Both the position numbers and the translations under genes were made by a program. The notes under the pieces are model-generated. The model had not been told where the DNA came from. It saw only the letters and a program-made list of their open reading frames with translations, and ran no database searches. This document shows positions 23,200 through 33,430 of a DNA stretch of 64,000 bases, in pieces. Source of the stretch: Paenibacillus sp. FSL R7-0204. Its GTDB lineage: Bacteria; Bacillota; Bacilli; Paenibacillales; Paenibacillaceae. The stretch is taken from contig NZ_JBBOCA010000001.1 of NCBI RefSeq assembly GCF_038002225.1, positions 3,534,001-3,598,000 on the forward strand, given 5' to 3'. Position 1 is the first letter of the stretch, and every line of letters starts with the position of its first letter.

Positions 23200-26058
23200 A
23201 TGGCAAACTATACGCCGATGATTCAGCAGTATCTCAAAGTCAAGGAGGGGGCTAAAGACGCTTTCCTTTTCTTTCGTCTGGGCGATTTCTATGAAATGTT
23301 CTTTGAAGATGCGCTGCTTGCATCCAAAGAGCTTGAGATTACTTTAACAGGCCGCGATGGCGGGACCTCTGAAAAAATTCCGATGTGCGGTGTGCCGTAT
23401 CATGCCGCCGAGGGATACATACAGCGACTGATCGAGAAGGGCTACAAGGTCGCGATCTGCGAGCAGCTGGATGATCCTGCCGTGACCAAAGGGATGGTCC
23501 GCCGCGATATCGTCCGGGTCGTAACACCGGGTACGGTGATGGACGGCAAGATCATTTCGGACAAAAGCAACAACTACCTCGTCTGTGTAACAGAGGAAGA
23601 CGGGATGATGGCGCTGGCCGCCTGCGATTTGACGACAGGTGAGCTGTATGTCACCTCGGTACTCGCAAGCACTGAGTGGCTGCGCGATGAGATTGGTATC
23701 TATGAGCCTGCGGAGATTATCGGGGATTCGGCCCTGCTGGAGGAGCTGCGCAGTGAAGCTTCTCTGCTGGCCAAGCCTGTGGTCTATACGCCGTGGGACA
23801 AGCAGGAGGAGGCGCTGGCCCGCCGCCAGTTCGGCGAAGCGGCCTGGGTCCGGCTGGAGAAGGAGCGCGGCCGTGCTTTGGCGCTGCTGATCTCCTATTT
23901 CAGCGAGACCCAGCGCCGTTCCCTGGGGCAGCTTACCCAGATTTCACCTTATGAGCCGGGGAATTATATGATTCTCGATCCATTCACCCGGCGTAATCTG
24001 GAGCTGACCGAGACTGTCAGAGAACGCTCCAAAAAAGGCTCGCTGCTCTGGCTCCTGGACCGCACCGAGACCTCTATGGGCGGCCGCCTGCTGCGCCGCC
24101 GGATCGATAAGCCGCTCTTGCAGCGCGTGCCGATTGAGCGCCGTCTGGAAGCTGTCGATTATCTGTATAATCAGTTCATCGTCCGCGAGGACCTGCGCGG
24201 GGCCCTGAAGGAGATCTACGATCTGGAGCGGCTGGTCGGGCGGATTGCCTTCGGCAGTGCGAACGGGCGGGATATGAACGCACTCAGACTGTCCCTGGCC
24301 CAGATTCCTGCGCTGAAGGAGATGTGCCTGACCTCCGGCTCCTCCACGTTAAGAGAGATCGGCGCATCCATGGATGAATGCGCGGAGCTTCGTGAGGATA
24401 TTGAACGGGCGATTGTGGAGGATGCCCCGGTGTCCGTGCGTGACGGCGGAATTATCCGCGCGGGCTACCATGAGCGGCTGGACGAGCTGCGGGAAGCCAG
24501 CAGCAGCGGTAAGCGCTGGATTGCCGAGCTTGAAGCGAAGGAACGCCAGGTGACCGGGATCAAATCCCTCAAGATCGGCTACAACAAAGTCTTCGGATAT
24601 TATATAGAAATTACCCGCTCCAATCTGTCCTCGCTGCCGGAAGGCCGTTACGAGCGCAAGCAGACACTGGCCAATGCCGAGCGGTATGTCACCCCGGAGC
24701 TGAAGGAGAAGGAAGCGCTGATCCTGGAAGCCCAGGACAAGATGACCGATCTGGAGTACAGTCTGTTCACCGAACTGCGCGAGCGGATCAGCAGCCAGGT
24801 TCCGCGCCTGCAGGCTCTGGCCGAGAAAGTGGCGGAGATTGATGTGTATCAGTGCCTCGCGGCGGTCAGTGCGGAGCACCGGTTCGTGAAGCCGAAGCTG
24901 TCCGACAGCTATGATCTGCGGGTCGAAGGCGGACGCCATCCGGTCGTGGAAGCGGTGCTGAAGGATTCGGCGTTCATTGCCAACGGCAGCACACTGAGCA
25001 AGGACGAGGGCAATATCCTGCTGATTACAGGACCGAACATGGCCGGCAAAAGCACGTATATGCGCCAGGTGGCGCTCATCTGCATTATGGCCCAAATCGG
25101 TTGCTTCGTGCCTGCAGCCAGCGCCGAGGTGGCACTGATCGACCGCATCTTCACGCGGATCGGTGCAGCGGACGACCTGATCGGCGGCCAGAGCACGTTC
25201 ATGGTCGAGATGGCCGACATTCAGGTCATGACCGAGAAAGCAACTGCCCGCAGCTTGATCATCATCGATGAGCTGGGCCGGGGGACCTCGACCAGCGAGG
25301 GGATGGCGATTGCCCAGGCGGTGATCGAATATGTGCATGATACCATCGCCTGTAAGGCACTGGTCTCGACGCATTTCCATGAGCTGGCCCATCTGGAGCA
25401 GAGCCTTGAGGGGCTGCGGAATTATTCGATGGCAGTTCAGGAGAGCGGCGACAAGGTGAACTTCCTCCGCAAGCTGGTGCCTGGGGCTGCAGACAGCAGC
25501 TACGGGATCTATTGTGCAAGGCTGGCTGGATTGCCGGAAGGAATTATCGACCGGGCCTACGGGCTGCTCCAGAGCATTGAGCAGGCTTCTCCGCCGGGCA
25601 CCGCAGCGCTGAATTACGGCATGGGTTACAGTGACCGGAGCGGGACCGGAACAGTCATAGAGGAGAATCAGACTACCGCTGCGCAGACGCCGGATACCAG
25701 GGAAGGAGCTTCCACAGGCAGCGGGTCCTATTCGGTTGAACGCAACACGCAAGCTCCGGCACATCCGGACCTGTATCCCGAAGCAGCAGCTTCTGTGGCT
25801 GCCGGACAGCGGGAAACTGCCGTATCCCTTGCTTCTCCTGTAGAGGAAGAGGACAATGAAGTAGTGCAGCTGTCTATTTTTGGCGAGGAAGAGCCGCGTA
25901 AGCACCGCAAGGGCGGAGCAGCGGCACCGGCCGTCAAAGACAATCCCCTGCTTAAAGAGCTAATCAACGCCGTGCAAGGCGCGGATCTGATGAACATGAC
26001 CCCGCTGCAGGCGATGGGCCTCCTGAATGAGCTGAAGCTGAAGGCAAGGGAGCTGTAG
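23200..26058 (+). CDS. mutS: DNA mismatch recognition ATPase MutS
   Basis: 952 residues, about 90 more than B. subtilis MutS. The mismatch-binding Phe is in FFRLGDFYEMFFEDA (residues ~25-40), which carries the Phe-x-Glu wedge. Walker A is GPNMAGKST (~614-622) and the ATPase core has DELGRGTST and STHFHELAHLE. An extended low-complexity linker (residues ~805-890) leads to the beta-clamp motif QLSIF and a C-terminal helix (LLKELINAVQGADLMNMTP). It starts mismatch repair with MutL. The ATG has GGAGG at 7-8 nt; a promoter is at 23157. Confidence 0.97.
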   Translation: MANYTPMIQQYLKVKEGAKDAFLFFRLGDFYEMFFEDALLASKELEITLTGRDGGTSEKIPMCGVPYHAAEGYIQRLIEKGYKVAICEQLDDPAVTKGMVRRDIVRVVTPGTVMDGKIISDKSNNYLVCVTEEDGMMALAACDLTTGELYVTSVLASTEWLRDEIGIYEPAEIIGDSALLEELRSEASLLAKPVVYTPWDKQEEALARRQFGEAAWVRLEKERGRALALLISYFSETQRRSLGQLTQISPYEPGNYMILDPFTRRNLELTETVRERSKKGSLLWLLDRTETSMGGRLLRRRIDKPLLQRVPIERRLEAVDYLYNQFIVREDLRGALKEIYDLERLVGRIAFGSANGRDMNALRLSLAQIPALKEMCLTSGSSTLREIGASMDECAELREDIERAIVEDAPVSVRDGGIIRAGYHERLDELREASSSGKRWIAELEAKERQVTGIKSLKIGYNKVFGYYIEITRSNLSSLPEGRYERKQTLANAERYVTPELKEKEALILEAQDKMTDLEYSLFTELRERISSQVPRLQALAEKVAEIDVYQCLAAVSAEHRFVKPKLSDSYDLRVEGGRHPVVEAVLKDSAFIANGSTLSKDEGNILLITGPNMAGKSTYMRQVALICIMAQIGCFVPAASAEVALIDRIFTRIGAADDLIGGQSTFMVEMADIQVMTEKATARSLIIIDELGRGTSTSEGMAIAQAVIEYVHDTIACKALVSTHFHELAHLEQSLEGLRNYSMAVQESGDKVNFLRKLVPGAADSSYGIYCARLAGLPEGIIDRAYGLLQSIEQASPPGTAALNYGMGYSDRSGTGTVIEENQTTAAQTPDTREGASTGSGSYSVERNTQAPAHPDLYPEAAASVAAGQRETAVSLASPVEEEDNEVVQLSIFGEEEPRKHRKGGAAAPAVKDNPLLKELINAVQGADLMNMTPLQAMGLLNELKLKAREL

Positions 26059-26331
26059 TTCAGCGGAACTGTTGGCGGCATTCTGTTTAACGTAAAGCAC
26101 GCTGCGGACTGAGACGCTCTTATTTCTTATACAGTTATGCTTTTTGCAAGCTTACGGACACAGAGCCGCTTATGTCAGGCTATTTCACACCATCCTATTC
26201 GCTGGAGAGGAAATAAGCGCACTCCAGTCCGTTCAGACCCTAAGAGGGGTTGCATTAGTCCGAATAAGGCTTTTACAGTCCGTTAATGTTCAATTTGATC
26301 TATACCATAAATCAATGCGGGGTGAACGAAT

Positions 26332-28431
26332 ATGGCTAAAATTCATGTGCTGGATGAGCATATTGCCAACCAGATTGCTGCCGGGGAGGTTGTCGAGCGT
26401 CCTGCTTCTGTGGTGAAGGAGCTGGTCGAGAACGCGATCGATGCGGGCAGCACCCGTATTGAAGTCTCTGTGGAAGAGGGGGGACTGCAGAGCATCCGGG
26501 TGAAGGATAACGGCTCGGGGATCGAGCCGGAGGACTGCGAGACCGCCTTCTACCGCCATGCGACCAGCAAAATTGCCAGCGGCCGTGATCTCTTCCTGAT
26601 CACCAGTCTCGGCTTCCGTGGAGAAGCTCTGGCGAGTATTGCAGCGGTATCGAAGCTGACCCTGCTGACCGCAAGCGGAGACGACGGGAAGGGACGGGTG
26701 CTGGACATCGAGGGCGGCAGGCTGATCCGTAATGAAGATGCAGCTTCCGGCAAAGGCAGTGATCTCACCGTGCGGGAGCTGTTCTATAATACGCCTGCCC
26801 GCCTGAAGTATATGAAGAGCATCCAGACCGAGCTGGGCCATATCTCGGATGCCATGTACCGGATGGCGCTGGCCCACCCGGATATCTCCTTCACCCTCCA
26901 GCATAACAGCAATCAATTGCTGCATACGCTGGGCAACGGAGACCTGCTGCAGGTGATTGCTGCTGTATACGGCACCTCAGCGGCTAAGGCCATGCTCCCT
27001 GTGTCGGCGGAAGATCCGGACTTCCGGATCTCCGGCTATATCAGCCGTCCCGAGTGGACACGCTCGAACCGCAATGCGGTGACGACGCTGGTCGGGGGAC
27101 GTTACATCCGCAGCAACGGGCTGAACGCGGCCATCATGCGCGCTTACCATACGCTGCTGCCGATTAACCGTTATCCGCTGCTGGTCCTGAAGCTGGAGAT
27201 GCACCCGTCACTCGTGGATGTCAACGTGCATCCCGCCAAGCTTGAAGTGCGCTTCAGCAAGGAACCCGAGCTGTACGGGTTCATAGAACAGCAGCTCCGC
27301 TCGCTGCTGATGGGCCAGAGCCTGATTCCGCGCCCCACCAAGGAGATCATCGGCGGCAAGAACAGCAGCTCCTTCATTCAGGAGCAATTCGCCTTCTCCA
27401 AAGGCGCAGCTCCGGGCAATATCCAGCAAGGCACGGAAGCGGGCGGTGCGGATATGTCAGCAGATCCGCGCAGCTACGGCCAGGGAATGCCTGGGGATGC
27501 TGGCATCGCAGCGGGCAACCAGCTGCCTTCCAGCGGACGGAGCGGCGCTCCATTCTCTGGCAGCGCTGGTCCATCAACGGACGCTGCAACTCCAGCCGCA
27601 GGCCCTTATGCGGCTTCCCAAGCATCCGGGAATGCCCAGCCTTATAGCGGCAGCAATGCACAGGAGCAGCAGGCCAGAGAGACGGCCGCTGCATACAGCG
27701 GCGGGAACGCCATCCAGGGTTCATACCGCCAGCCGTCCTCCGGCCCTCGCGACAGCTACCGCCCCCAGGCAGCTATGGCTGGCCGGGGGCAGCAGCAGGC
27801 AGCCGGGGAGCTGTACGCACCTGTTGAGCAGACCGGCACTGGTCTTCCACAGTTTCCCGAGCTGAATTATATCGGCCAGCATCACGGAACCTATATTATC
27901 GCCCAGAATGACAGCGGGCTGTATTTGATTGACCAGCACGCTGCACATGAGCGGGTGAATTATGAATTTTATTATGAGAAATTCGGCAAGCCTGAAGATG
28001 CCTCACAGGAGCTTTTGCTGCCGATTACGCTGGAGTTCACGCCTTCGGAGAGCAGGCAGCTTAGCGAACGGCTGCACTGGTTCGAGCAGGCGGGGGTTGT
28101 GCTTGAGCATTTTGGCGGGCAGACCTTCCTGGTCCGTTCTCTGCCGTACTGGTTCCCGGAAGGGGACGAAAAGGCGGTAATTGAAGAGATGGCAGAGTGG
28201 GTGCTGAGCGAAAGGTCGATTGACCTCGCCAAGCTGCGCGAGAAATCCTCCATTCTCTGCTCCTGCAAGGCTTCGATCAAAGCCAACCAGAAGCTTACAG
28301 AGCTGGAAGTGGAATCGCTCCTCACCAGGCTCGCGGCCTGCCGTCAGCCATATACCTGCCCGCATGGACGCCCGATCGTTGTGTCGTTCTCGGCCTATGA
28401 TCTGGAGAAGCTGTTTAAGCGCGTTATGTAG
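26332..28431 (+). CDS. mutL: DNA mismatch repair endonuclease MutL
   Basis: 699 residues. The N-terminal GHKL ATPase has motifs ELVENAIDAGS, DNGSGIE and GFRGEALASI. A disordered Gly/Ala/Ser/Gln-rich linker spans residues ~350-490. The C-terminal domain has the endonuclease motif DQHAAHERVNYEFY, the clamp-binding-like QELLLPITLEF and the zinc motif CPHGRP, so it is a nicking-type MutL. It lies 273 bp after mutS; the gap has no strong terminator and no gene. The ATG follows GGGGTGA. Confidence 0.97.
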   Translation: MAKIHVLDEHIANQIAAGEVVERPASVVKELVENAIDAGSTRIEVSVEEGGLQSIRVKDNGSGIEPEDCETAFYRHATSKIASGRDLFLITSLGFRGEALASIAAVSKLTLLTASGDDGKGRVLDIEGGRLIRNEDAASGKGSDLTVRELFYNTPARLKYMKSIQTELGHISDAMYRMALAHPDISFTLQHNSNQLLHTLGNGDLLQVIAAVYGTSAAKAMLPVSAEDPDFRISGYISRPEWTRSNRNAVTTLVGGRYIRSNGLNAAIMRAYHTLLPINRYPLLVLKLEMHPSLVDVNVHPAKLEVRFSKEPELYGFIEQQLRSLLMGQSLIPRPTKEIIGGKNSSSFIQEQFAFSKGAAPGNIQQGTEAGGADMSADPRSYGQGMPGDAGIAAGNQLPSSGRSGAPFSGSAGPSTDAATPAAGPYAASQASGNAQPYSGSNAQEQQARETAAAYSGGNAIQGSYRQPSSGPRDSYRPQAAMAGRGQQQAAGELYAPVEQTGTGLPQFPELNYIGQHHGTYIIAQNDSGLYLIDQHAAHERVNYEFYYEKFGKPEDASQELLLPITLEFTPSESRQLSERLHWFEQAGVVLEHFGGQTFLVRSLPYWFPEGDEKAVIEEMAEWVLSERSIDLAKLREKSSILCSCKASIKANQKLTELEVESLLTRLAACRQPYTCPHGRPIVVSFSAYDLEKLFKRVM

Positions 28432-28472
28432 TGGCTATATTGTACATTTATAGAGTGCAGAACGGAGGCAAC

Positions 28473-29252
28473 ATGATTATAACGACGGGCTTTGACCCGA
28501 TACCGCAAGTGGTGGCCCGGGCCCGGGAGCTTGCGGACCGCACAGGCTGCGCCTATGCTCCGAGAGCGAAATTCTCGATGGGCAAGCTGGTGGAGCATTA
28601 CGGGGACGAACAGATTCTGGTGGTTCTGCAGGAGGCCGTCCGGCTGATTACGCCGGGAATGCCGCCGATGGAATTCCATCCCAGCATGGGGTTTGTCCGC
28701 GCCAAAAGAATCTTAAGAGGCGAGCCGGACCCTATGATCGATGCCGCAGGCATGCTCCCCGGCGACAGCGTGCTGGACTGCACGGCCGGACTCGGAGCGG
28801 ATTCGCTGCTGTTCGCAGTCACCGGAGGGGAGACCTCCAAGGTGACGGCACTGGAGAGCTCGCTGCCGTTGTATGCTCTCCTGCTGGAAGGGATGAGCGG
28901 GTATGTGTCCGGCCAGCTGAAGGTGAACGAGGCGCTGCGCCGTATTGATGTGCAGCACGGGGACCATCTGGAATATTTGCGGGCCCAGCCCGACAAGAGC
29001 ATCGACATCGTATACTTCGACCCGATGTTCCGGGTGCCGCTGACGGATTCGGCGGCGATCTCGCCGCTGCGGCAATTCGCGAATCCTGCTGCATTGTCAG
29101 CTGATAGCGTGGCTGAGGCAACCAGGGTTGCGCGCAAGACGGTGCTGCTGAAGGAGAAGGCGCTGAGCGGAGAGTTCACCCGGCTGGGCTTCAAGGAGCT
29201 GCTGCGGGCCAATGCCAAAACATCGTACGGGGTGATTACCATTGACAACTAA
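28473..29252 (+). CDS. Class I SAM-dependent methyltransferase (RsmJ-like)
   Basis: A 259-residue protein. The SAM site is VLDCTAGLGADSLLFAV (residues ~90-106), with the acidic residue of motif II in VTALESSLPLYALL. The motif IV-like catalytic stretch is DIVYFDPMFRVP, which resembles the DPMYP-type loop of RsmJ/YhiQ 16S rRNA guanine-N2 methyltransferases. The rRNA substrate is inferred. The ATG follows CGGAGG. It overlaps miaA by 11 bp, so the two are translationally linked. Confidence 0.75.
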   Translation: MIITTGFDPIPQVVARARELADRTGCAYAPRAKFSMGKLVEHYGDEQILVVLQEAVRLITPGMPPMEFHPSMGFVRAKRILRGEPDPMIDAAGMLPGDSVLDCTAGLGADSLLFAVTGGETSKVTALESSLPLYALLLEGMSGYVSGQLKVNEALRRIDVQHGDHLEYLRAQPDKSIDIVYFDPMFRVPLTDSAAISPLRQFANPAALSADSVAEATRVARKTVLLKEKALSGEFTRLGFKELLRANAKTSYGVITIDN

Positions 29253-30222
29253 GAAGAAACGCAAAGTGCTTGTACTGCTGGGTCCGACAGCGGTCGGCAA
29301 GACCAGACTGAGTCTGGAGCTGGCCGAGGCTCACGGAGCCGAGATCATCTCCGGGGATTCGATGCAGGTCTACCGCGGGATGGATATCGGTACGGCCAAG
29401 ATCACGCCTGCCGAGATGAAGGGCATTCCCCATCATCTGATTGATATTCATGATCCGCAGGATGCCTATTCCACGGCTGAATTCCAGGAGCAGGGAGCAC
29501 GGCTCATTGAGGAGATCAGCGCGAGGGGCAAGCTGCCTTTTATTGTGGGCGGTACTGGACTGTATATTGAGTCGTTATGCTACGGCTTCCGCTTCTCCGA
29601 AGCGGTGGCTGACGAGGCTTTCCGCGAGCAGCAGGAGGCCTACGCCGAGGAGCATGGAGCTGATGCCCTGCATGCCCGTCTGGCAGCGGTAGACCCGGCC
29701 AGTGCGGAGCGGCTGCATCCCAATGACCGCAGGCGGATCATCCGCGCGCTGGAGATTTTTCACCAGACGAACGTCCCGTTATCCGACTCGCTGGCCGGCC
29801 AGAACAAGGAGTCTCCCTATGAATTATGCCTGATCGGTTTGACAATGGACCGGAAAATACTATATAAACGTATTGAAGAGCGAATCGATCAGATGCTGGC
29901 GGATGGCCTCGTGCCTGAGGTGCAGCGGCTGCTGGATCAAGGCTACGGCAGGAGTCTTGTGTCTATGCAGGGTCTGGGCTACAAGGAAATTGCCGCCTAC
30001 CTGGAGGGGGAGATGACGCTTGAGGAAGCCGTGGTGCTGCTGAAGCGTGATACCCGCCGGTTTGCCAAGCGGCAGTTGTCATGGTTTCGCCACATGAAGG
30101 AGATTCAGTGGATTGACGTCCTGGAGAGCCAAAACTTTTCTGAGAATTTTGCAAAATTAAATGGTATAATAGCAGGAAAGTTTCTTACAGGTCTTGAATA
30201 TACTTCTGAACAATCTAATTGA
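29242..30222 (+). CDS. miaA: tRNA dimethylallyltransferase MiaA
   Basis: 326 residues from a TTG that overlaps the previous gene. The P-loop is [16 protein letters not shown] and [15 protein letters not shown] is the family signature. [21 protein letters not shown] and [11 protein letters not shown] follow in the expected order. The enzyme transfers dimethylallyl to A37 of tRNAs reading UNN codons. An hfq promoter lies inside its 3' end (30162-30170). The order miaA-hfq is conserved in Bacillales. Confidence 0.96.
   Translation: MTTKKKRKVLVLLGPTAVGKTRLSLELAEAHGAEIISGDSMQVYRGMDIGTAKITPAEMKGIPHHLIDIHDPQDAYSTAEFQEQGARLIEEISARGKLPFIVGGTGLYIESLCYGFRFSEAVADEAFREQQEAYAEEHGADALHARLAAVDPASAERLHPNDRRRIIRALEIFHQTNVPLSDSLAGQNKESPYELCLIGLTMDRKILYKRIEERIDQMLADGLVPEVQRLLDQGYGRSLVSMQGLGYKEIAAYLEGEMTLEEAVVLLKRDTRRFAKRQLSWFRHMKEIQWIDVLESQNFSENFAKLNGIIAGKFLTGLEYTSEQSN
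30162..30170 (+). promoter_or_regulatory. Extended -10 promoter for hfq inside miaA
   Basis: TGGTATAAT is a perfect extended -10, 72 bp before the hfq start and within the last codons of miaA. The -35 is poor. Confidence 0.55.
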
Positions 30223-30241
30223 ACCATTGGGGGTACGTCAT

Positions 30242-30481
30242 ATGAACAAGTCCATTAACATTCAAGATACGTTCTTGAACCAGCTGCGCAAAGAGAATAT
30301 CCCTGCTACAGTATATTTGACCAACGGCTTTCAAATCCGGGGAATTATCAAAGCGTTCGACAACTTCACCATTGTCATCGACAGTGACGGGCGCCAGCAG
30401 ATGGTGTACAAGCATGCGATCTCCACGTTTACGCCGCAGCGAAGCGTATCACTGATGCAGGACAACAATAACGAGAATTAA
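30242..30481 (+). CDS. hfq: RNA chaperone Hfq
   Basis: 79 residues starting [20 protein letters not shown]. The Sm1 region is VTVYL-like ([20 protein letters not shown]) and the Sm2 motif is YKHAIST. Gln8 and the KHA-type Sm2 needed for the proximal U-binding site are present. The tail is short, as in Gram-positive Hfq. The ATG follows TTGGGGGT. Terminator at 30544. Confidence 0.96.
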   Translation: MNKSINIQDTFLNQLRKENIPATVYLTNGFQIRGIIKAFDNFTIVIDSDGRQQMVYKHAISTFTPQRSVSLMQDNNNEN

Positions 30482-30543
30482 GATTTTACTGTTTTGAAGC
30501 GAAACCTTTTTGTTTATAAATCGTTTGAATAGAGAGTGCGAGA

Positions 30544-30570
30544 GAGCAACCTGAGAAGGTTGTTCTTTTC
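30544..30570 (+). terminator. Terminator of hfq
   Basis: GAGCAACCT pairs with AGGTTGTTC around GAGA, followed by TTTTC. Confidence 0.7.
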
Positions 30571-30620
30571 ATTCGTGAACATCATTTATGTTTTTTCCGT
30601 TAAGGGAGTCAGGAGGCAGC

Positions 30621-33272
30621 ATGTCCAGAGACCAACTAACCCGGAGTGGCGGCAATAGAAACAGAGGAAGTCAGCCGTCTAGCTCCCAAGGGAAGCCGAA
30701 GAAAAAAAAGAAAAGATTCTTAACCAAAAAACGTGTGCTGTGGAGTTTATTTTTTTCAGTTGCGCTGGCTATTTTTTGTGCGCTGGGCGGTTACTTGTTC
30801 ATCATGCTGAACGGCCAGAAGCTGCTGGAGGAGAACAGGGATAAGCTGACGGTGAACCCGCCGACGCAGATTTTTGACCGGAATGCCAATCTGATCGGCG
30901 AGCTGTCGCTGGAGAAGAGTGACCCGGTGGAATATGAGGATCTTCCGAAGATGCTGATTGACGCATTCGTGGCCACCGAAGATAGACGCTTCTTCGACCA
31001 TAACGGGGTAGACCTCTGGTCCATCGGACGTGCGGCGATCAAGGATATTGCGGCCCGGAGTATGGTGGAAGGCGGGAGTACGATCACGCAGCAGCTGGCG
31101 AAGAATATCTTCCTCACCCGTGACAAGACCTTCTTCCGCAAGGCGACTGAGGTATCCATTGCCGTGGCACTGGAGAAGAAAGAATCCAAAGAAGAGATTA
31201 TCACGATGTACCTGAACCGGATTCCGTTCGGCGGAACCACTTACGGGATCAAGGCAGCATCGATCCGTTATTTTGGCCAAAGCAATCTGAATAAACTTGA
31301 GCTGTGGCAAATAGCGACCCTGGCTGCAATGCCCAAAGGGCCATCCCGCTATAATCCGCTTCGTAACCCCGAGCTGTCCAAGGAACGCCGCGGCGTAGTG
31401 CTTCAACTCATGTATGAGCAGAAGCTGATTACCAAAGAGCAGATGGACGAGGCGAAGGCGGAGGATTATAACTACAAGCCGCCTGAGAAGAAGCAGCGTT
31501 ACCAGGCATTCATCGATTATGCGATTGGTGAGGCTGAGGACAAATTCGGGCTGACCGAGGATGATCTCAACATCGGCGGGTATAAGATTTATACAACTAT
31601 GGATAAGCATGCCCAGGAGACGATCGAGGATGCTTTTGCCGACAGTGATAACTTTGAGAAAAGTGTGGACGATGAGCTGGTACAAGGCTCGATGACCATT
31701 ATGAATCAGGAGAACGGCAGTATCGTAGCCTTGATGGGCGGACGCAATTATGAGAAAAAAGGCTACAGCCGGATTGACGGCAGCCGCCGCTCACCGGGTT
31801 CTGCCTTCAAGCCCCTGGTATCCTATGCACCGGCACTGGAATCCGGCAAATTCACGAATGATTCCATGCTGAGCAATGAAAAGCAGTGCTTCGGCAATTA
31901 TTGCCCGAACAACCTGCACGGGTACTCGAAGTCGATCAGTATGAGCGATGCACTGACGAAGTCGGAGAATATTCCGGCGGTCTGGCTGCTCAATGAGATC
32001 GGTGTGAATACCGGCTTCCAGTTCGCCAAGAAGCTGGGGATCAACCTGAAGGATGAAGATAAGAACCTGTCGCTCGCCCTCGGCGGAATGAGTGAAGGAA
32101 CGAACACAATGGAGATGGCCCAGGCTTACAGCGCCTTCGCTAACGGCGGTGAGCTGCGGGAGGCATATGCCATCAAGTCGATTAACGACAAAGACGACAA
32201 GACTGTCTACAAGGCGAACACCAAGCCGGAACGCGTGATGAGTGAGCAGACTGCTTATCAGATGACTGAGATGATGCAGCGTGTTGTACAGGACGGTACA
32301 GGTAAAAAAGCGAAAATCAACCGTCCGGTAGCTGGTAAGACCGGTACGACGCAGAGTGGATATAAGGGCCTCAGCTCGAACCGTGATGTCTGGTTCGTCG
32401 GCTATACGCCGGAATGGACGGCTGCGGTATGGATGGGCTACGACAAGCCGAGCAAGACCCACCTGCTGAAGAACAGCAGTCCGCTGGCCGCTGCCTTCTG
32501 GGGCAAGGTCATGGAGAAGGCGCTCGAAGGTGTACCTGCCAAGCAGTTCCCGGTACCGAAGGGCGCTGCTGTAGAGGTAGAGGCTACACCAACACCCGAA
32601 GCGGTATCGGCGGTAACGGGCTTCCAGGCTGCATATGATCCATCTACGATGACGGTGAATATGAGCTGGAATCCTGCTGCGGCCAGCGGGGTGGAATACC
32701 GTATTTACCGCCGTGAGACCTCTGAGACGGATTTCACATCGATTATGAACACCATGGCCTCGAATATCGGGGACATCAGTGCGATGCCGGGATTGTCTTA
32801 TGAATATTATGTGACTGCATATTATCAGGAGCTTGATCAGGAGAGCGAACCGTCCGAGACTGTAACTGTGTCCGTTCAGGATGAGCTTCAGACCCCTGAG
32901 CCAGAGGTAACGCCTGACCCGAATATGCCTACGGATAACCCCGATAACGGCGGCAATTCCGGAAATGGAGAGAATGGCGGCAATCCGCCAGATAATGGAC
33001 CGGGTAATAACGGTTCCGGTAATAATGGACCCGGCAATCATGGTCCTGGCAATCACGGCAACGGTCAAGGGGGGGACGGCGGTAACGGAGCAGCCACATC
33101 CCCGCCTGAGATGACACCGCCGCCTGCCACACCAGAGCCATTACCGACACCTGCACCGGAGGCGACAACCGGTACGGTCGATCCCGGAATCATCCCTGAC
33201 CCGAATGCCGGAACCGATCCGGCAAGTGATCCGGGCAGCGGTTTTGTTGAAGGCCCCGGCAATGTGCATTAG
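30621..33272 (+). CDS. Class A penicillin-binding protein (PBP1A type)
   Basis: 883 residues. A basic, Gln/Ser-rich cytoplasmic start leads to one membrane anchor near residues 45-65. The glycosyltransferase domain has EDRRFFDHNGVD and GGSTITQQLAKNIFL. The transpeptidase has SPGSAFKP (catalytic Ser in SxxK), SEN and KTGTTQ. A fibronectin-III-like domain follows (~residues 680-755), then a ~100-residue Asn/Gly/Pro tail with repeats such as GPGNHGPGNHGNG. It polymerises and cross-links peptidoglycan outside the membrane. The ATG at 30621 follows AGGAGG. Confidence 0.94.
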   Translation: MSRDQLTRSGGNRNRGSQPSSSQGKPKKKKKRFLTKKRVLWSLFFSVALAIFCALGGYLFIMLNGQKLLEENRDKLTVNPPTQIFDRNANLIGELSLEKSDPVEYEDLPKMLIDAFVATEDRRFFDHNGVDLWSIGRAAIKDIAARSMVEGGSTITQQLAKNIFLTRDKTFFRKATEVSIAVALEKKESKEEIITMYLNRIPFGGTTYGIKAASIRYFGQSNLNKLELWQIATLAAMPKGPSRYNPLRNPELSKERRGVVLQLMYEQKLITKEQMDEAKAEDYNYKPPEKKQRYQAFIDYAIGEAEDKFGLTEDDLNIGGYKIYTTMDKHAQETIEDAFADSDNFEKSVDDELVQGSMTIMNQENGSIVALMGGRNYEKKGYSRIDGSRRSPGSAFKPLVSYAPALESGKFTNDSMLSNEKQCFGNYCPNNLHGYSKSISMSDALTKSENIPAVWLLNEIGVNTGFQFAKKLGINLKDEDKNLSLALGGMSEGTNTMEMAQAYSAFANGGELREAYAIKSINDKDDKTVYKANTKPERVMSEQTAYQMTEMMQRVVQDGTGKKAKINRPVAGKTGTTQSGYKGLSSNRDVWFVGYTPEWTAAVWMGYDKPSKTHLLKNSSPLAAAFWGKVMEKALEGVPAKQFPVPKGAAVEVEATPTPEAVSAVTGFQAAYDPSTMTVNMSWNPAAASGVEYRIYRRETSETDFTSIMNTMASNIGDISAMPGLSYEYYVTAYYQELDQESEPSETVTVSVQDELQTPEPEVTPDPNMPTDNPDNGGNSGNGENGGNPPDNGPGNNGSGNNGPGNHGPGNHGNGQGGDGGNGAATSPPEMTPPPATPEPLPTPAPEATTGTVDPGIIPDPNAGTDPASDPGSGFVEGPGNVH

Positions 33273-33308
33273 AATAACATGAAGTCAAATTCATAGCATT
33301 AACGATCA

Positions 33309-33371
33309 CCCTGACAGCTCCGGGAGCTCTGCACGATGCAGAATTGCCGGATGTCGGGGTTTTCTTGTTTT
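33309..33371 (+). terminator. Terminator of the PBP gene
   Basis: CCCTGACA...CCGG pairs with CCGG...TGTCGGGG around an inner GCA/TGC hairpin, followed by TTTTCTTGTTTT. Confidence 0.7.
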
Positions 33372-33430
33372 GAGTGTCTCTGCAAAATGTGTTAAGCTGA
33401 ATGCACCATTATCAGAAGAGGGTTATTCAT

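Noticed and set aside
26059..26331. Repeat words (AGTCCG and CAGTCCGTT) between mutS and mutL
   Set aside because: Three short similar words occur but no unit boundary or second copy elsewhere in the window could be defined.
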